Below, piece by piece: positions 53,160 to 61,041 of a stretch of DNA of 64,000 nt. This DNA is from Streptomyces sp. CC228A. GTDB taxonomy: Bacteria; Actinomycetota; Actinomycetes; Streptomycetales; Streptomycetaceae. The first letter of the stretch is position 1. Each line of letters starts with the position of its first letter. The notes below the pieces were generated by a model. That model was given only the letters and a program-made list of their open reading frames with translations. It was not told where the DNA came from and ran no database searches. The DNA lies in assembly GCF_021390935.1 (NCBI RefSeq), contig NZ_JAJPUI010000008.1:248001-312000 (forward strand), given 5' to 3'. Position numbers and translations under genes: made by a program.

Positions 53160-53720
53160 CACCCGTCCGGGTATATCGAGACCTTCGCCACTTCCGCGTC
53201 GATCTCCGCCACGTCCGCGTCGACTACGAGCTGCGCGGCCGCCCCGTCGACCGCGGGCAGCTCCTGGACGTCGCCACCGCCTTCCTCCGCGGCCGCAAGC
53301 CGGACATCCCCGACCACAGCGTGTGCTTCGCCTGCAAGCGGCGCGGAACGGTCCGCGTCACCGTCGCCCACGGCACCCCTGCCTCGGTCCCGGCCCGGCA
53401 CCGGCTACGGAGCCACCGAGGTCCCCCGCGGCCTGCTCTGCCACCGCTGCACCCTGGCCTCCGACGGCACCCTCACCGACGCCCGGCTCGTCCCGCCGAC
53501 CGCCCGGAACCAGGGCGCCATCGCGCACGACCTGCGCCGTCTCGTCCAGGCCGCGCTCGGCGGCCGGGGGTTTCCCGCCGACGACGCCGAGCTCACCCGG
53601 CCGTGCGAGCGGGCCGTACGCCACCACGACCCGTGCATCTCCTGCGCCGCCCACTTCCTGCCACTGACCGTGACGCGCACCTGGCGGGCGCGCCCCGGCC
53701 CGTCCGCCGACGCGACGCGC
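53160..53720 (+). pseudogene. NiFe hydrogenase remnant: small-subunit fragment joined to large-subunit C-terminus
   Basis: In one frame from ~53175: VDYELRGRPVDRGQLLDVATAFLRGRKPDIPDHSVCFACKRRGTVRVTVAHGTP, as in the middle of the group-3-type hydrogenase small (delta) subunit, where CLGPVTHAGCG-like residues should follow. Instead the sequence passes at ~53400, in another frame, into GYGATEVPRGLLCHRCTLASDGTLTDARLVPPTARNQGAIAHDLRR ... CERAVRHHDPCISCAAHFL, the C-terminal end of the large subunit with its DPCxxC nickel-binding motif. The rest of both subunits is missing. No hyp or other hydrogenase genes lie here, so this is a deletion-fusion relic. Confidence 0.8.
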
Positions 53721-53841
53721 CGACCGCCACTGCTGCCGGTCGGCGCGCTGCCCGGACCTGCCGCCAGGCGTGCTCTCGACAGTCCGCAGTCCGTCTGCCG
53801 CCGCCCTCGGGAGCGGACGACGTTCCCGCGGAGGGACCTGC

Positions 53842-55401
53842 CTAGCTGGCGTAGGTCTCGTACTCGGCGATCCGCGGCGTCCCCGTGGAGCTGGTGACCT
53901 CGAAGGTGATCTTGCGGAGGGTGGTCCGCGGGAAGGTGATGACGCCCGCGCCGTTGCCGGAGGCCAGGACCGTGCCTGCGTCGGCGTCGACCACGCGCCA
54001 GCCGCCGATGTTGCCGGCGGCTCCCGACGCCTCACGGATGTTGATCACGGATACGGCCGTCGGCGTGCCCCACTTGATGGAGATGGAGCCGGTCGGTCCG
54101 GTCGGGGACCAGTACGTGCCCGGGTCGCCGTCCCGCACGTTGCCGTAGCTCGTTCCGTCGGCCTTGCCGGAGCCGTCGGAGCCGGCTCCGATGCTGAGGT
54201 TCGTGCCGGACGGCTGGGTCGGCCCCGGCGTGGGCTCGGTGGGGGTGGGCGTGGGAGTGGGCTCGCCCGGGGTGGGCGTCGGCGTCGGGCTCTGCGGCGA
54301 GCAGGCGCCGTCCGACACCAGCAGCCCCTTGTCCGCGCCCGCGGTCCGGTGCACGATCCCCGGCACGCAGCCGGCCGGGTCGAGGCGGTAGGGGTAGGGG
54401 ATGCTGACGGTGGTGTTGGAACGGGGGTCGGGCCCTGCGGGGTTGTTGTCGTCACCGGGGCTGGACCACGTCACGTTGTCGAAGACGTTGCCGCTGACCT
54501 GCCAGTAGCCGGCGGCGTCGGTGTAGAACGTGCCGAGGACGTCCTTGGAGTCCTTGAAGTAGTTGCTGTCCACCTTGGCCCGGGCGCCCGCCCGGGAGTT
54601 GATGCCGGACGAATTGAGGCTCACGTAGTAGTTGTTGTACATGTGGGCGATGCCGCCGCGGAGCAGGGGCGCGCGGGAGTCGATGTTCTCGTACAGGTTG
54701 TGGTGGTAGGTGACGAAGCCGTTCGAGAGGTCGCTCTCACTGGACCCGACGAGGCCGCCGCGGCCGGAGTTGCGCAGGATGCTGTACGACAGAGTCACGT
54801 ACTGGGTGTCGTTCTTCATGTCGAACAGGCCGTCGTAGCCCTCCGACTCGCCGCCCGACGCCTCCAGCGTGACGTGGTCGACCCACACGTTGCGGACGCC
54901 GCTCTCCATCCCGATGGCGTCGCCGCCGTTGGACGTGGGGGAGCCGGACTTCTTCACGTTCCGGACGGTCACGCTCTGGATGATGATGTTGCTGGCCTCG
55001 CGGATGTGGATGCCGAGCTGGTCGAAGACGGCGCCGCTGCCGACACCGACGAGGGTGACGTTGCTGATCTGCTTGAGCTCGATCACCCCGTCCGCGGTGT
55101 TGCAGCTGCCGCCTGACACCTTGCTGGTGTTGCCGTGGTTGATGGTGCCCTCGACCTGGATGGTGATCGGGGTGCTGCTGCTGGCCCGGTTGCACAGCGC
55201 CGCGTGGATCGCCGTGCCCGTGGTGGCCCGCACGGTCTGCCCGCCCGCCCCGCCGGTGGTCCCGCCGTTGCGGGAGGCGTAGCCGGTGGCGCTTCCGGTG
55301 GCCGCCGACGCCTCGGGCGTCGACAGCACCACGCCGGTCGTGGCCGCGATGGCCAAGGTGGCCAGTGCCGCGCAGAGCCGCAGTGCGACTGGTCGTCTCA
55401 T
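53842..55401 (-). CDS. Secreted pectate lyase (PL1) with C-terminal carbohydrate-binding-like domain
   Basis: 519 residues from ATG 55401 with AGGAGG 7 bases upstream. Signal peptide (CAALATLAIAATTGVVLSTPEASA), then a parallel beta-helix: ISNVTLVGVGSGAVFDQLGIHIREASNIIIQSVTVRN, the Ca-binding DAIGMESGVRNVWVDHVTLE, FDMKNDTQYVTLSYSILRNSGRGGLVG and NIDSRAPLLRGGIAHMYNNYY (catalytic RxPxxR-type). A Thr-Pro linker (TPTPTPGEPTPTPTPTEPT) leads to a C-terminal F5/8C-like domain (~120 residues). Cleaves polygalacturonate by beta-elimination outside the cell. A LacI-type palindrome lies 69 bases upstream. Confidence 0.93.
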   Translation of the reverse strand: MRRPVALRLCAALATLAIAATTGVVLSTPEASAATGSATGYASRNGGTTGGAGGQTVRATTGTAIHAALCNRASSSTPITIQVEGTINHGNTSKVSGGSCNTADGVIELKQISNVTLVGVGSGAVFDQLGIHIREASNIIIQSVTVRNVKKSGSPTSNGGDAIGMESGVRNVWVDHVTLEASGGESEGYDGLFDMKNDTQYVTLSYSILRNSGRGGLVGSSESDLSNGFVTYHHNLYENIDSRAPLLRGGIAHMYNNYYVSLNSSGINSRAGARAKVDSNYFKDSKDVLGTFYTDAAGYWQVSGNVFDNVTWSSPGDDNNPAGPDPRSNTTVSIPYPYRLDPAGCVPGIVHRTAGADKGLLVSDGACSPQSPTPTPTPGEPTPTPTPTEPTPGPTQPSGTNLSIGAGSDGSGKADGTSYGNVRDGDPGTYWSPTGPTGSISIKWGTPTAVSVINIREASGAAGNIGGWRVVDADAGTVLASGNGAGVITFPRTTLRKITFEVTSSTGTPRIAEYETYAS

Positions 55402-55469
55402 TCTCGCCTCCTGGTTCGCTTTCGCGTGCTGGGTGCTGTGTCTGTGTGACATCGCGGAGACCCGCTTGT

Positions 55470-55481
55470 GAAAGCGCTTTC
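55470..55481. promoter_or_regulatory. LacI-family operator upstream of the pectate lyase
   Basis: GAAAGCGCTTTC is a perfect 12-bp palindrome with the central CG typical of LacI/GalR repressors, followed on the plus strand by TTTTCC. It lies just upstream of the lyase start. The LacI protein is not in this window. 55482-55711 shows no gene. Confidence 0.7.
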
Positions 55482-55711
55482 TTTTCCGGGAGGGTAGGGG
55501 TGGGGCATGGACATGGCAAGGCTGGGTGCAAGGGTCGGATGGGTCGGATGGGGGGCCGCACGGCACCGCGGCGCGCGCGGACGGTGCGGGGCGGCCCGCA
55601 GAAGCAGGCCGCCGCCCCTGAGCCGCAGGGCCCGAAGCCGCGCTCATCGGCCCACCTGCGCCCCTCCCAAGGGCCCGGACCCGAGGCCCGCGTGCGAGCG
55701 GGCGCCGCCCG

Positions 55712-56479
55712 TCAGGCCGGCGCGCCCCAGGCCGCTGCGAGCCCCTCCAGCCAGGCAGGCGGCAGCTCGGCGGCGTCCCACTCCTCCCGCAGCACCGACG
55801 GCGCCGTGGCGAGCCGCTCCAGGACGGCGATGCTGGTGGGGGAGTGCAGCAGGGAGTAGCGTCCGTGCACCGCGATCCGGCTGCCGGGCCCGAACTCCCC
55901 GTACAACCGCTCCAGCCGCTCCCGGTGCCCCGAGGCGAACGCGGTCAGCCGTCCCGCGTAGTCCGCGCGCTGCCTCGGCCCCATGGTGCCGAGGACGGCG
56001 GTCAGCACCTGCTCGGACACCTCGGGGTCGAGGTCGGACACCTCGGTGAACGACAGGTACAGGGGCACCACCGCCACCCTCGCCCGGTCCACCTGCATCC
56101 GCCTCACGGGAGGACGGCCCGCCGGCGAGGAACCGGCCGCGTCCCGGGCGTCCGGGGTGCCCGACAGGTCCGCCGGGTCGCCGGCGACAGCCCGCCGCAG
56201 GGCCCGCTCGGCGAGGAGGCCCAGCTCGCCGACGGCGGCCCTGCTGCCGTCCGCCCAACCCGCCTCGTAGAGCGGCCCCTTGCCCGGGGGCGCGGTCCGC
56301 GCGGCGGCGTCCACGTGCCGGTGCGCGAGGGTGAGGGCACCGGCCTCGATCAGCCCGATCAGCTCTTCCGCGTCACCGGAGTAGACCCCCGCCCGGGCGA
56401 GGAGCTGCCGAAGTGTCTGCCTCGCGTTGCCGACGCTGACCTCGTCCAGATGCTGCCGGCCTGCCTCGGCGGCGTCCAT
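55712..56479 (-). CDS. Hypothetical protein
   Basis: 255 residues from ATG 56479, chosen for GAGGAGG 5 bases upstream. Largely helical; segments include ARQTLRQLLARAGVYSGDAEELIGLIEAGALTLAHRHVD, GWADGSRAAVGELGLLAERALRRAVAGDP and VVPLYLSFTEVSDLDPEVSEQVLTAVLGTMG. No signal peptide or membrane segment and no recognised family. Same strand as the UDG-ART gene but almost 1 kb downstream across a repeat region, so a functional link is open. Confidence 0.7.
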   Translation of the reverse strand: MDAAEAGRQHLDEVSVGNARQTLRQLLARAGVYSGDAEELIGLIEAGALTLAHRHVDAAARTAPPGKGPLYEAGWADGSRAAVGELGLLAERALRRAVAGDPADLSGTPDARDAAGSSPAGRPPVRRMQVDRARVAVVPLYLSFTEVSDLDPEVSEQVLTAVLGTMGPRQRADYAGRLTAFASGHRERLERLYGEFGPGSRIAVHGRYSLLHSPTSIAVLERLATAPSVLREEWDAAELPPAWLEGLAAAWGAPA

Positions 56480-57465
56480 GGTTCCCTCCTCGTCGCACGG
56501 CTTGCGAGCGCCCGCGCAGACGCTCCCTCCGAAGGTGTAACGCGCGGTGCCGCTCATCGGCTCCCCACCATGCCGCACGTCGCCCGCCCGGTCCGCCGCC
56601 GCACCCCGGCGGCGGACCGGGCGGGCAGACCGCCGGCTCGGCCGTGCCGCACTGTGCCGCGCTGTGCCTGAAGCGCAGGGCCGACCGCGCGCGGACGACC
56701 GCCGTGGGCGTGACGGGCAGGTCCTGTGCCGCCGTGGCCACGGGACCGCCCGTGCCTGTCCGACCGCCCGAACCTGTCGGCTCATGCGGCCCACCCCGTC
56801 ACATCCCTACGCCGGTACGCCAGTACGTCGATACGCCAGTACGGCCGCCGTGCCCGCCGACGGCCCTTGCGCTGCCACGCCCCCAGCCATGTCCGCGCGC
56901 CCCCAGCCGTGTCCGCGCGCTTCGCGTACGGAGAGCCGCCCACGGCCCGATCGCGGAGTACGGTCCCGCATCCTGGCCCGGCAGCGGCCAAGACCGGCAG
57001 CGGCCAAGACCGGCAGCGGCCAAGACCGGCAGCGGCCAAGACCGGCAGCGGCAAAGACCGGCAGCGGCCGCGACCGGGGAGCGGTCAGGACCGCAGCGGC
57101 CGTGGTCGACGTGACGGCGAGGCGCACCGCCGGAGGCCCGCGTCGGGTACCGCCACCCGGCGACCGCCGTACGGCCCCGGTGGGGACACGCCGCCCCGGC
57201 GTCGGCACGTGTGGGGGACACCGCCCCGCAGCCCGCAGCCCGCAGCCCGCAGCCCGCAGTCGGCAAGCCGCAGCCCGGAGCCCCCAGCCCGAAGTCCGCA
57301 GCCCGTGCCCGCCGCCCGGAGCCCTCAGCTCGAAGTCCGCAGGCCGTGCCCGCCGCCCGGAGCGACCGCGGTACGGACCCGGCGGAGTGCGCGGACCGTG
57401 GAGCTCCAGCGGCTGGCACGCCGGTCGGGAATCGCCGCAGGGCTGCCGTACGGACGGGGCGCCGG
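56480..57465. other. Gene-free repeat-rich region downstream of the UDG-ART gene
   Basis: Apart from the 16-bp tandem repeats at 56981-57076 there are short CGCAGCC/CCCGCAG-type runs at ~57225-57365 and TACGCCAGTACG words at ~56815-56850. No coding frame with start signal or family resemblance was found; long frames here are repeat-made. Confidence 0.7.
56981..57076. repeat. Six 16-bp tandem repeats
   Basis: GCAGCGGCCAAGACCG is repeated head-to-tail from 56981, 56997, 57013, 57029, 57045 and 57061; the first four are exact, the fifth has one mismatch and the sixth a few. No spacers, so not a CRISPR array. Confidence 0.93.
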
Positions 57466-59082
57466 TCAGGACACGAGGTGCGGCTCGTCCAGCTCGGTCA
57501 GTCTCACGGTGCACAGCCCGCCGCGCTCCGCCCTCACGTCCGTCACCTTCAGCCGGGTGCCCGGCAGCAGGAGGTACTCCTCCTCTCCGGTGAACGCGGA
57601 GAACCTGCGGATGCCGACGGCACGGGCCGGCGCCACCTCGAAGAGCGTCCGCCTCCCGCGGCCGCCGAGGAACGCCTGCGCCACACCGAGTTGCGACGTG
57701 CACGACGAGACGCCCCACCACGTCACGGTCTGCCCGAGCGGGTACTGCGCCCGCAGGTCCAGCGACACACCGCGCCAGAGCGGCGCCGTGCGGACGGGAA
57801 GCCCCGACACCGCCGCGAACAGCAGCCGCAGGTAGGGCAGGTACGGCACGATCCGCGCGCGGTCGGGGGAGCGCAGGACCGCGTTGATCTCCCGGTAGAA
57901 CGCGGACTCGCAGGTGTACAGGTACAGCGCGGCGATCGCGTCGGCGGACAGTCCCGCCCCTGCCTCTTCGCCTGCCCTCCGCGTGCCGAACCCGTACGAC
58001 CGCTGCACGTGTCCGCCGAGTCCGGGCAGCAGCTCCACGACCGGGGCGACCGCCTCCGGGAACCCCATGAGGGGGGTGTCGAAGACCCCGGTGACCGCGG
58101 GGAGGGCGAGCCCCTCGTCCTTGACGGCGGCGAGCCGTTCCACGTAGAGCTGGTGCAGCTCCATCGTGGTGGCGATGAAGGCGCCCATGCGCTGCGCGGT
58201 GCCGCCGTCCGCCCCGCCGGACGACTCGGTGTGCCTGTCCCAGCCCTTGCTCGGCAGCCAGTCGACTTCCTCCGCGCCCAGCGACGCGAGGGCCTCGTTC
58301 ACGACCGCGAAGTGGTCGCCTTCGCAGAATATGTCACCCTGGGCCGCGGGGTTGGGGTGGTCGATGTGCCGGACGTCGACTCCGGGATACTTCTGCTGGA
58401 GCCGGAGGACCACCTTCTTCAGATGGCGGGCGTGAGCGCCCCACCACGCGAAGACCACACCCCGGTCGTCCTCGTCCGCGTCCTGCTTCGCCTTGAGGAT
58501 CTCCTCCACGACCCGCTCGGCGACCGGTCGCCAGAAGGCGGTGTGCCGGTCGGGGCCCGCCGCCCCGCCGCTGCTCGCGGTGAGGGCGGCGTTGAGCAGC
58601 AGCACACCCTGCGTGAGCATGGCCTGGAACCACTCGGGCGGCTGGACGGTGTCCTCCTTGTCCAGCAGGGCCCGGAGGTCGGCTATCGGTGTCTTCTTGG
58701 GGATGCCGTACTTCCACATGGCCGCCGCCTTGATGATGCAGCGGATGCTGACGACCCTGCCGAACCGGCTGTCCTCCCAGTCGTGGAACGTGTTGTCGAA
58801 CATCGCGATCCCGGTGGCGCTCTCCGGGCGCGGGTACGGGTTCTGCCCGAAGACGACCACCTTCCACTTGTGCGGCGGGTGCGGTTTGAGTGCCTGGAAG
58901 GTCAGCTCGCGTACGGGAACGACGTCCTGGCCTCGGCCGGGGCCGATGAACGCGGCCGCGTCCGGCTGGGCCTCGATGACCGGCTTGAGCAGGGGCAGCC
59001 ACGGCTCCCCACCGCCTTCGAACAGCCCGGCGAGGGCCAGCGGGTCGAGCGGGTCGTTCTGGGAGGCAGGGGTCTCACTCAT
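57466..59082 (-). CDS. Uracil-DNA-glycosylase-like domain fused to an R-S-E ADP-ribosyltransferase
   Basis: 538 residues from ATG 59082 (GGAG 8 bases upstream). Residues ~1-275 are a UDG-like fold: motif A GQNPYP (79-84; UNG has GQDPY), stacking segment ATGIAMFDNTFHDW, QGVLLLNAAL (159-167) with the uracil-reading Asn, and DHPNP (241-245) in place of HPSPL. After a ~100-residue helical bridge, residues ~385-530 look like an arginine-type ADP-ribosyltransferase: Arg437 in LWRGVS, SSCTS (459-463) and the ExE site Glu500/Glu502 in GEEEYLLLPG. No signal peptide: it acts in the cytoplasm, so a toxin or stress effector directed to DNA is plausible. A macrodomain gene lies immediately upstream on the same strand. 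I know of no characterised protein with this fusion. Confidence 0.85.
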   Translation of the reverse strand: MSETPASQNDPLDPLALAGLFEGGGEPWLPLLKPVIEAQPDAAAFIGPGRGQDVVPVRELTFQALKPHPPHKWKVVVFGQNPYPRPESATGIAMFDNTFHDWEDSRFGRVVSIRCIIKAAAMWKYGIPKKTPIADLRALLDKEDTVQPPEWFQAMLTQGVLLLNAALTASSGGAAGPDRHTAFWRPVAERVVEEILKAKQDADEDDRGVVFAWWGAHARHLKKVVLRLQQKYPGVDVRHIDHPNPAAQGDIFCEGDHFAVVNEALASLGAEEVDWLPSKGWDRHTESSGGADGGTAQRMGAFIATTMELHQLYVERLAAVKDEGLALPAVTGVFDTPLMGFPEAVAPVVELLPGLGGHVQRSYGFGTRRAGEEAGAGLSADAIAALYLYTCESAFYREINAVLRSPDRARIVPYLPYLRLLFAAVSGLPVRTAPLWRGVSLDLRAQYPLGQTVTWWGVSSCTSQLGVAQAFLGGRGRRTLFEVAPARAVGIRRFSAFTGEEEYLLLPGTRLKVTDVRAERGGLCTVRLTELDEPHLVS

Positions 59083-59153
59083 GTGCAGGGCTCCGAATCG
59101 TCGGACCGTACGGACGGCAAACGTGCTGGGCCAGATGGGCGGGCGCTCCGGCC

Positions 59154-59185
59154 GTCAGGGGGCGGCCGTCAGGGGGCGGCCGTCA
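59154..59185. repeat. Short tandem repeat between the macrodomain and UDG-ART genes
   Basis: GTCAGGGGGCGGCC is repeated about two and a third times (GTCAGGGGGCGGCCGTCAGGGGGCGGCCGTCAGGC). It sits in the 112-bp gap and could change mRNA folding between the two genes. Confidence 0.75.
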
Positions 59186-59194
59186 GGCATGCGG

Positions 59195-59872
59195 TCAGCG
59201 GCGGCTGGGCCCGTGCACGGGCGGGGCTATGCGCACGCGCTTGTCCTCCGGTGCGCTCTCAAGGTCGTCGAGCTGGGCGAGGACCGTGCGGCGCAGGTCG
59301 TCGTAGTCGTCGAACGCGTGGTCCTGGAAGAGGGTGTAGCCGCTCCACATCAGGTTCGCGCAGACACGGGCCGGTACCCGGCCGGTTCGTGCCCCCATGC
59401 CGACCAGTGCCACGGAGGTGATGCTCCCCGGCGCCGCGTCGTTCTGCCGGTGGATCGCCTGGAACGCGGCCGCGCAGGCGAGGGCCACGTTGAGGGTCTC
59501 GCTGACGTTCTGCGAGGACGTCTCCATGGTGGGCGTCGAGATGAGGTACTTCGGTGACACCGCGCCGGACGGGACGCACACGGCGCCACCCACGGGGAGG
59601 TGCCCCGCGAAGTGGTCGCGGATCGCCCGCTGCACCCGCAGCTGGATGCCTGCGCCGAGGTACCGCCTGACGGCTGCGTCGACGCCGCCGTCCATCCGGC
59701 CGCGGGAGTTGGTGGGGCTGACCCACGCGTCGACCCGTTCGTCGAGGATCGAACCCCGGCGGATCTCGATCCCCGGCGTGTCGGCGAACGCCGCCCTCCA
59801 CGCCTCCACGACCTCGCGGTTGACATCGGTCAGCACCACACGCAGCGCAGTCGGCACCCGGTCCACAGTCAC
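59195..59872 (-). CDS. Macrodomain protein (ADP-ribose binding or hydrolysing)
   Basis: 225 residues from GTG 59872, chosen because GGGAGGGGAACA precedes it; an upstream GTG at 59905 is in frame but has no ribosome site. Macrodomain features: strand RRGSILDERVDAWVSPTNSRGRMDGGVDAAVRRYLG (ribose/catalytic loop 1, residues ~52-65), the long loop YLISTPTMETSSQNVSETLNVALACAAAF, and the phosphate loop VALVGMGARTGRVP (residues 155-167). Such domains bind or remove ADP-ribose. It is followed after 112 bp by the ADP-ribosyltransferase fusion, so it is the natural candidate eraser or antitoxin, encoded first as in many toxin-antitoxin operons. Confidence 0.88.
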   Translation of the reverse strand: MTVDRVPTALRVVLTDVNREVVEAWRAAFADTPGIEIRRGSILDERVDAWVSPTNSRGRMDGGVDAAVRRYLGAGIQLRVQRAIRDHFAGHLPVGGAVCVPSGAVSPKYLISTPTMETSSQNVSETLNVALACAAAFQAIHRQNDAAPGSITSVALVGMGARTGRVPARVCANLMWSGYTLFQDHAFDDYDDLRRTVLAQLDDLESAPEDKRVRIAPPVHGPSRR

Positions 59873-60176
59873 TGTTCCCCTCCCAGGACGGTCGGTTGTC
59901 TCCACTGCTCAAGGACGCTACCGGGCGCCACTGACAACGCCGCTGACCTGCGGTAACGGTGACGCACAGTCATGGAATCCGGGCCGCGGGCCCTGTCGGC
60001 CCGCTGTCGGACGCCCGCGGATCACGACGCGCTTTCCCATGTCTCCCGGTGGCCGTGCGCCCTGCGCCTGACGTGCTCAGGGGCCTTCCACCACTGACGC
60101 GCGGAGACTCCAGTACTGCGGTCCCGCCCGCCCGTGACCGCCGCCTGCCCGCCGCCGAAAGAGCGCTGACAGAGCG
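59873..60176. other. Intergenic region upstream of the macrodomain gene
   Basis: No gene on either strand. It must contain the promoter of the macrodomain/UDG-ART pair; TAGCGT (59921-59916 on the minus strand) is a possible -10, but no good -35 lies at the right distance and no clear palindrome was seen. Confidence 0.4.
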
Positions 60177-60363
60177 TTACTTGGACGGCAGGACGGAGGT
60201 GAAGGCCACCCCTGCGTCGACCCATGCCGCCAGTGCGGCGCCCACGGCCATGCCGCCCCGGCAGAGGAAGGCCGACCCGCCGAACAGGTGCTTCTCCTCC
60301 ACGTCCGGGCCCGCGCCCGACCGCTCACGGATCCGCTCCGCCGGCCCCTCGTCGTACGTCAGT
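60177..60363 (-). pseudogene. TfoX N-terminal-domain remnant
   Basis: About 61 residues reading LTYDEGPAERIRERSG, PDVEEKHLFGGSAFLCRGGMAVGAAL and then AWVDAGVAFTSVLPSK. The YDE...RI...EEKxxFGGxAFLxxGxM pattern is the TfoX_N domain, normally ~100 residues. It lacks a normal start: only a CTG overlaps the upstream SRPBCC stop (CTGA), and the C-terminal strand-helix part is lost. Probably a decayed second gene of the SRPBCC operon. Confidence 0.6.
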
Positions 60364-60817
60364 GTCCCTCTCCGCCCTGCCGGACGAGCCTCGCTTCCAG
60401 GTCCCGCAGGTCCTTGGTGAGACTGCCGCGCACCTGCCGGGCCAGCAGCGGACCCGCGGGCCGGTAGAAGCCGCCGCCGCCCCGGACCCGGATCCTGGCC
60501 AGCGTGCCGCCCGGAGCCGTCTCGAAGGTGTACGTCACGTGCATCGGCATGGGGCCGGACACGGACACCATGTCCAGCAGCCGCGGCGGGTCGTGGGCCG
60601 CGACCCGCAGCACGTAGTCGATGCGGCGGCCCAGGAAGTACGCCGTGCGGGTGACCTCGGCGCCGGTCCCGAACCCGCCGCCGGGCGCCGGTGCGGTCAG
60701 CTCCGCCGTACGGATGCCCTGGGTCCACTCCGCGTCGTGCCGCCAGTCCATGGCGTACGCGGCGACCCGCTCGGGCGGCACGGGGATGGTGCGCTCCACG
60801 GTGACGTCGATCGTCAT
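60359..60817 (-). CDS. SRPBCC family protein
   Basis: 152 residues from ATG 60817. START/Bet v1-like pattern: TIDVTVERTIPVPPERVAAYAMDWRHDAEWTQGIR, then GTGAEVTRTAYFLGRRIDYVLRVAAHDPPRLLDM and a C-terminal helix SLTKDLRDLEARLVRQ. Such proteins bind hydrophobic ligands or act as polyketide cyclase-like enzymes. The stop overlaps the TfoX-like remnant. Upstream 60818-61041 holds no gene. Confidence 0.85.
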   Translation of the reverse strand: MTIDVTVERTIPVPPERVAAYAMDWRHDAEWTQGIRTAELTAPAPGGGFGTGAEVTRTAYFLGRRIDYVLRVAAHDPPRLLDMVSVSGPMPMHVTYTFETAPGGTLARIRVRGGGGFYRPAGPLLARQVRGSLTKDLRDLEARLVRQGGEGH

Positions 60818-61041
60818 GGCACCAGCATCACCGCACCGGGCGCCCCGCGCCCGCCGCACCGCCCCGCTGGAGGGAGCAGCAGGCCGGCCCGGCCCTGCCT
60901 CCGCACAGGGTCGGGCCGACCCGCAGTCCCGGCCGTGCACCGTGCCCGGCCGGAACAGGAAAGGGCGATGACACCTGCCGACGCCCCCTGGCCGGACGGG
61001 ATTCGCGCGTCCCGGCCGGCGCCGCCTTCGGCGGGACGGGC

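Noticed and set aside
56981..57076. Possible CRISPR array
   Set aside because: Repeats are directly adjacent, 16 bp, with no spacers and no cas genes nearby.
59906..60176. Short plus-strand frames beside the macrodomain gene
   Set aside because: Low-complexity, no start signals, and antisense to the promoter region.
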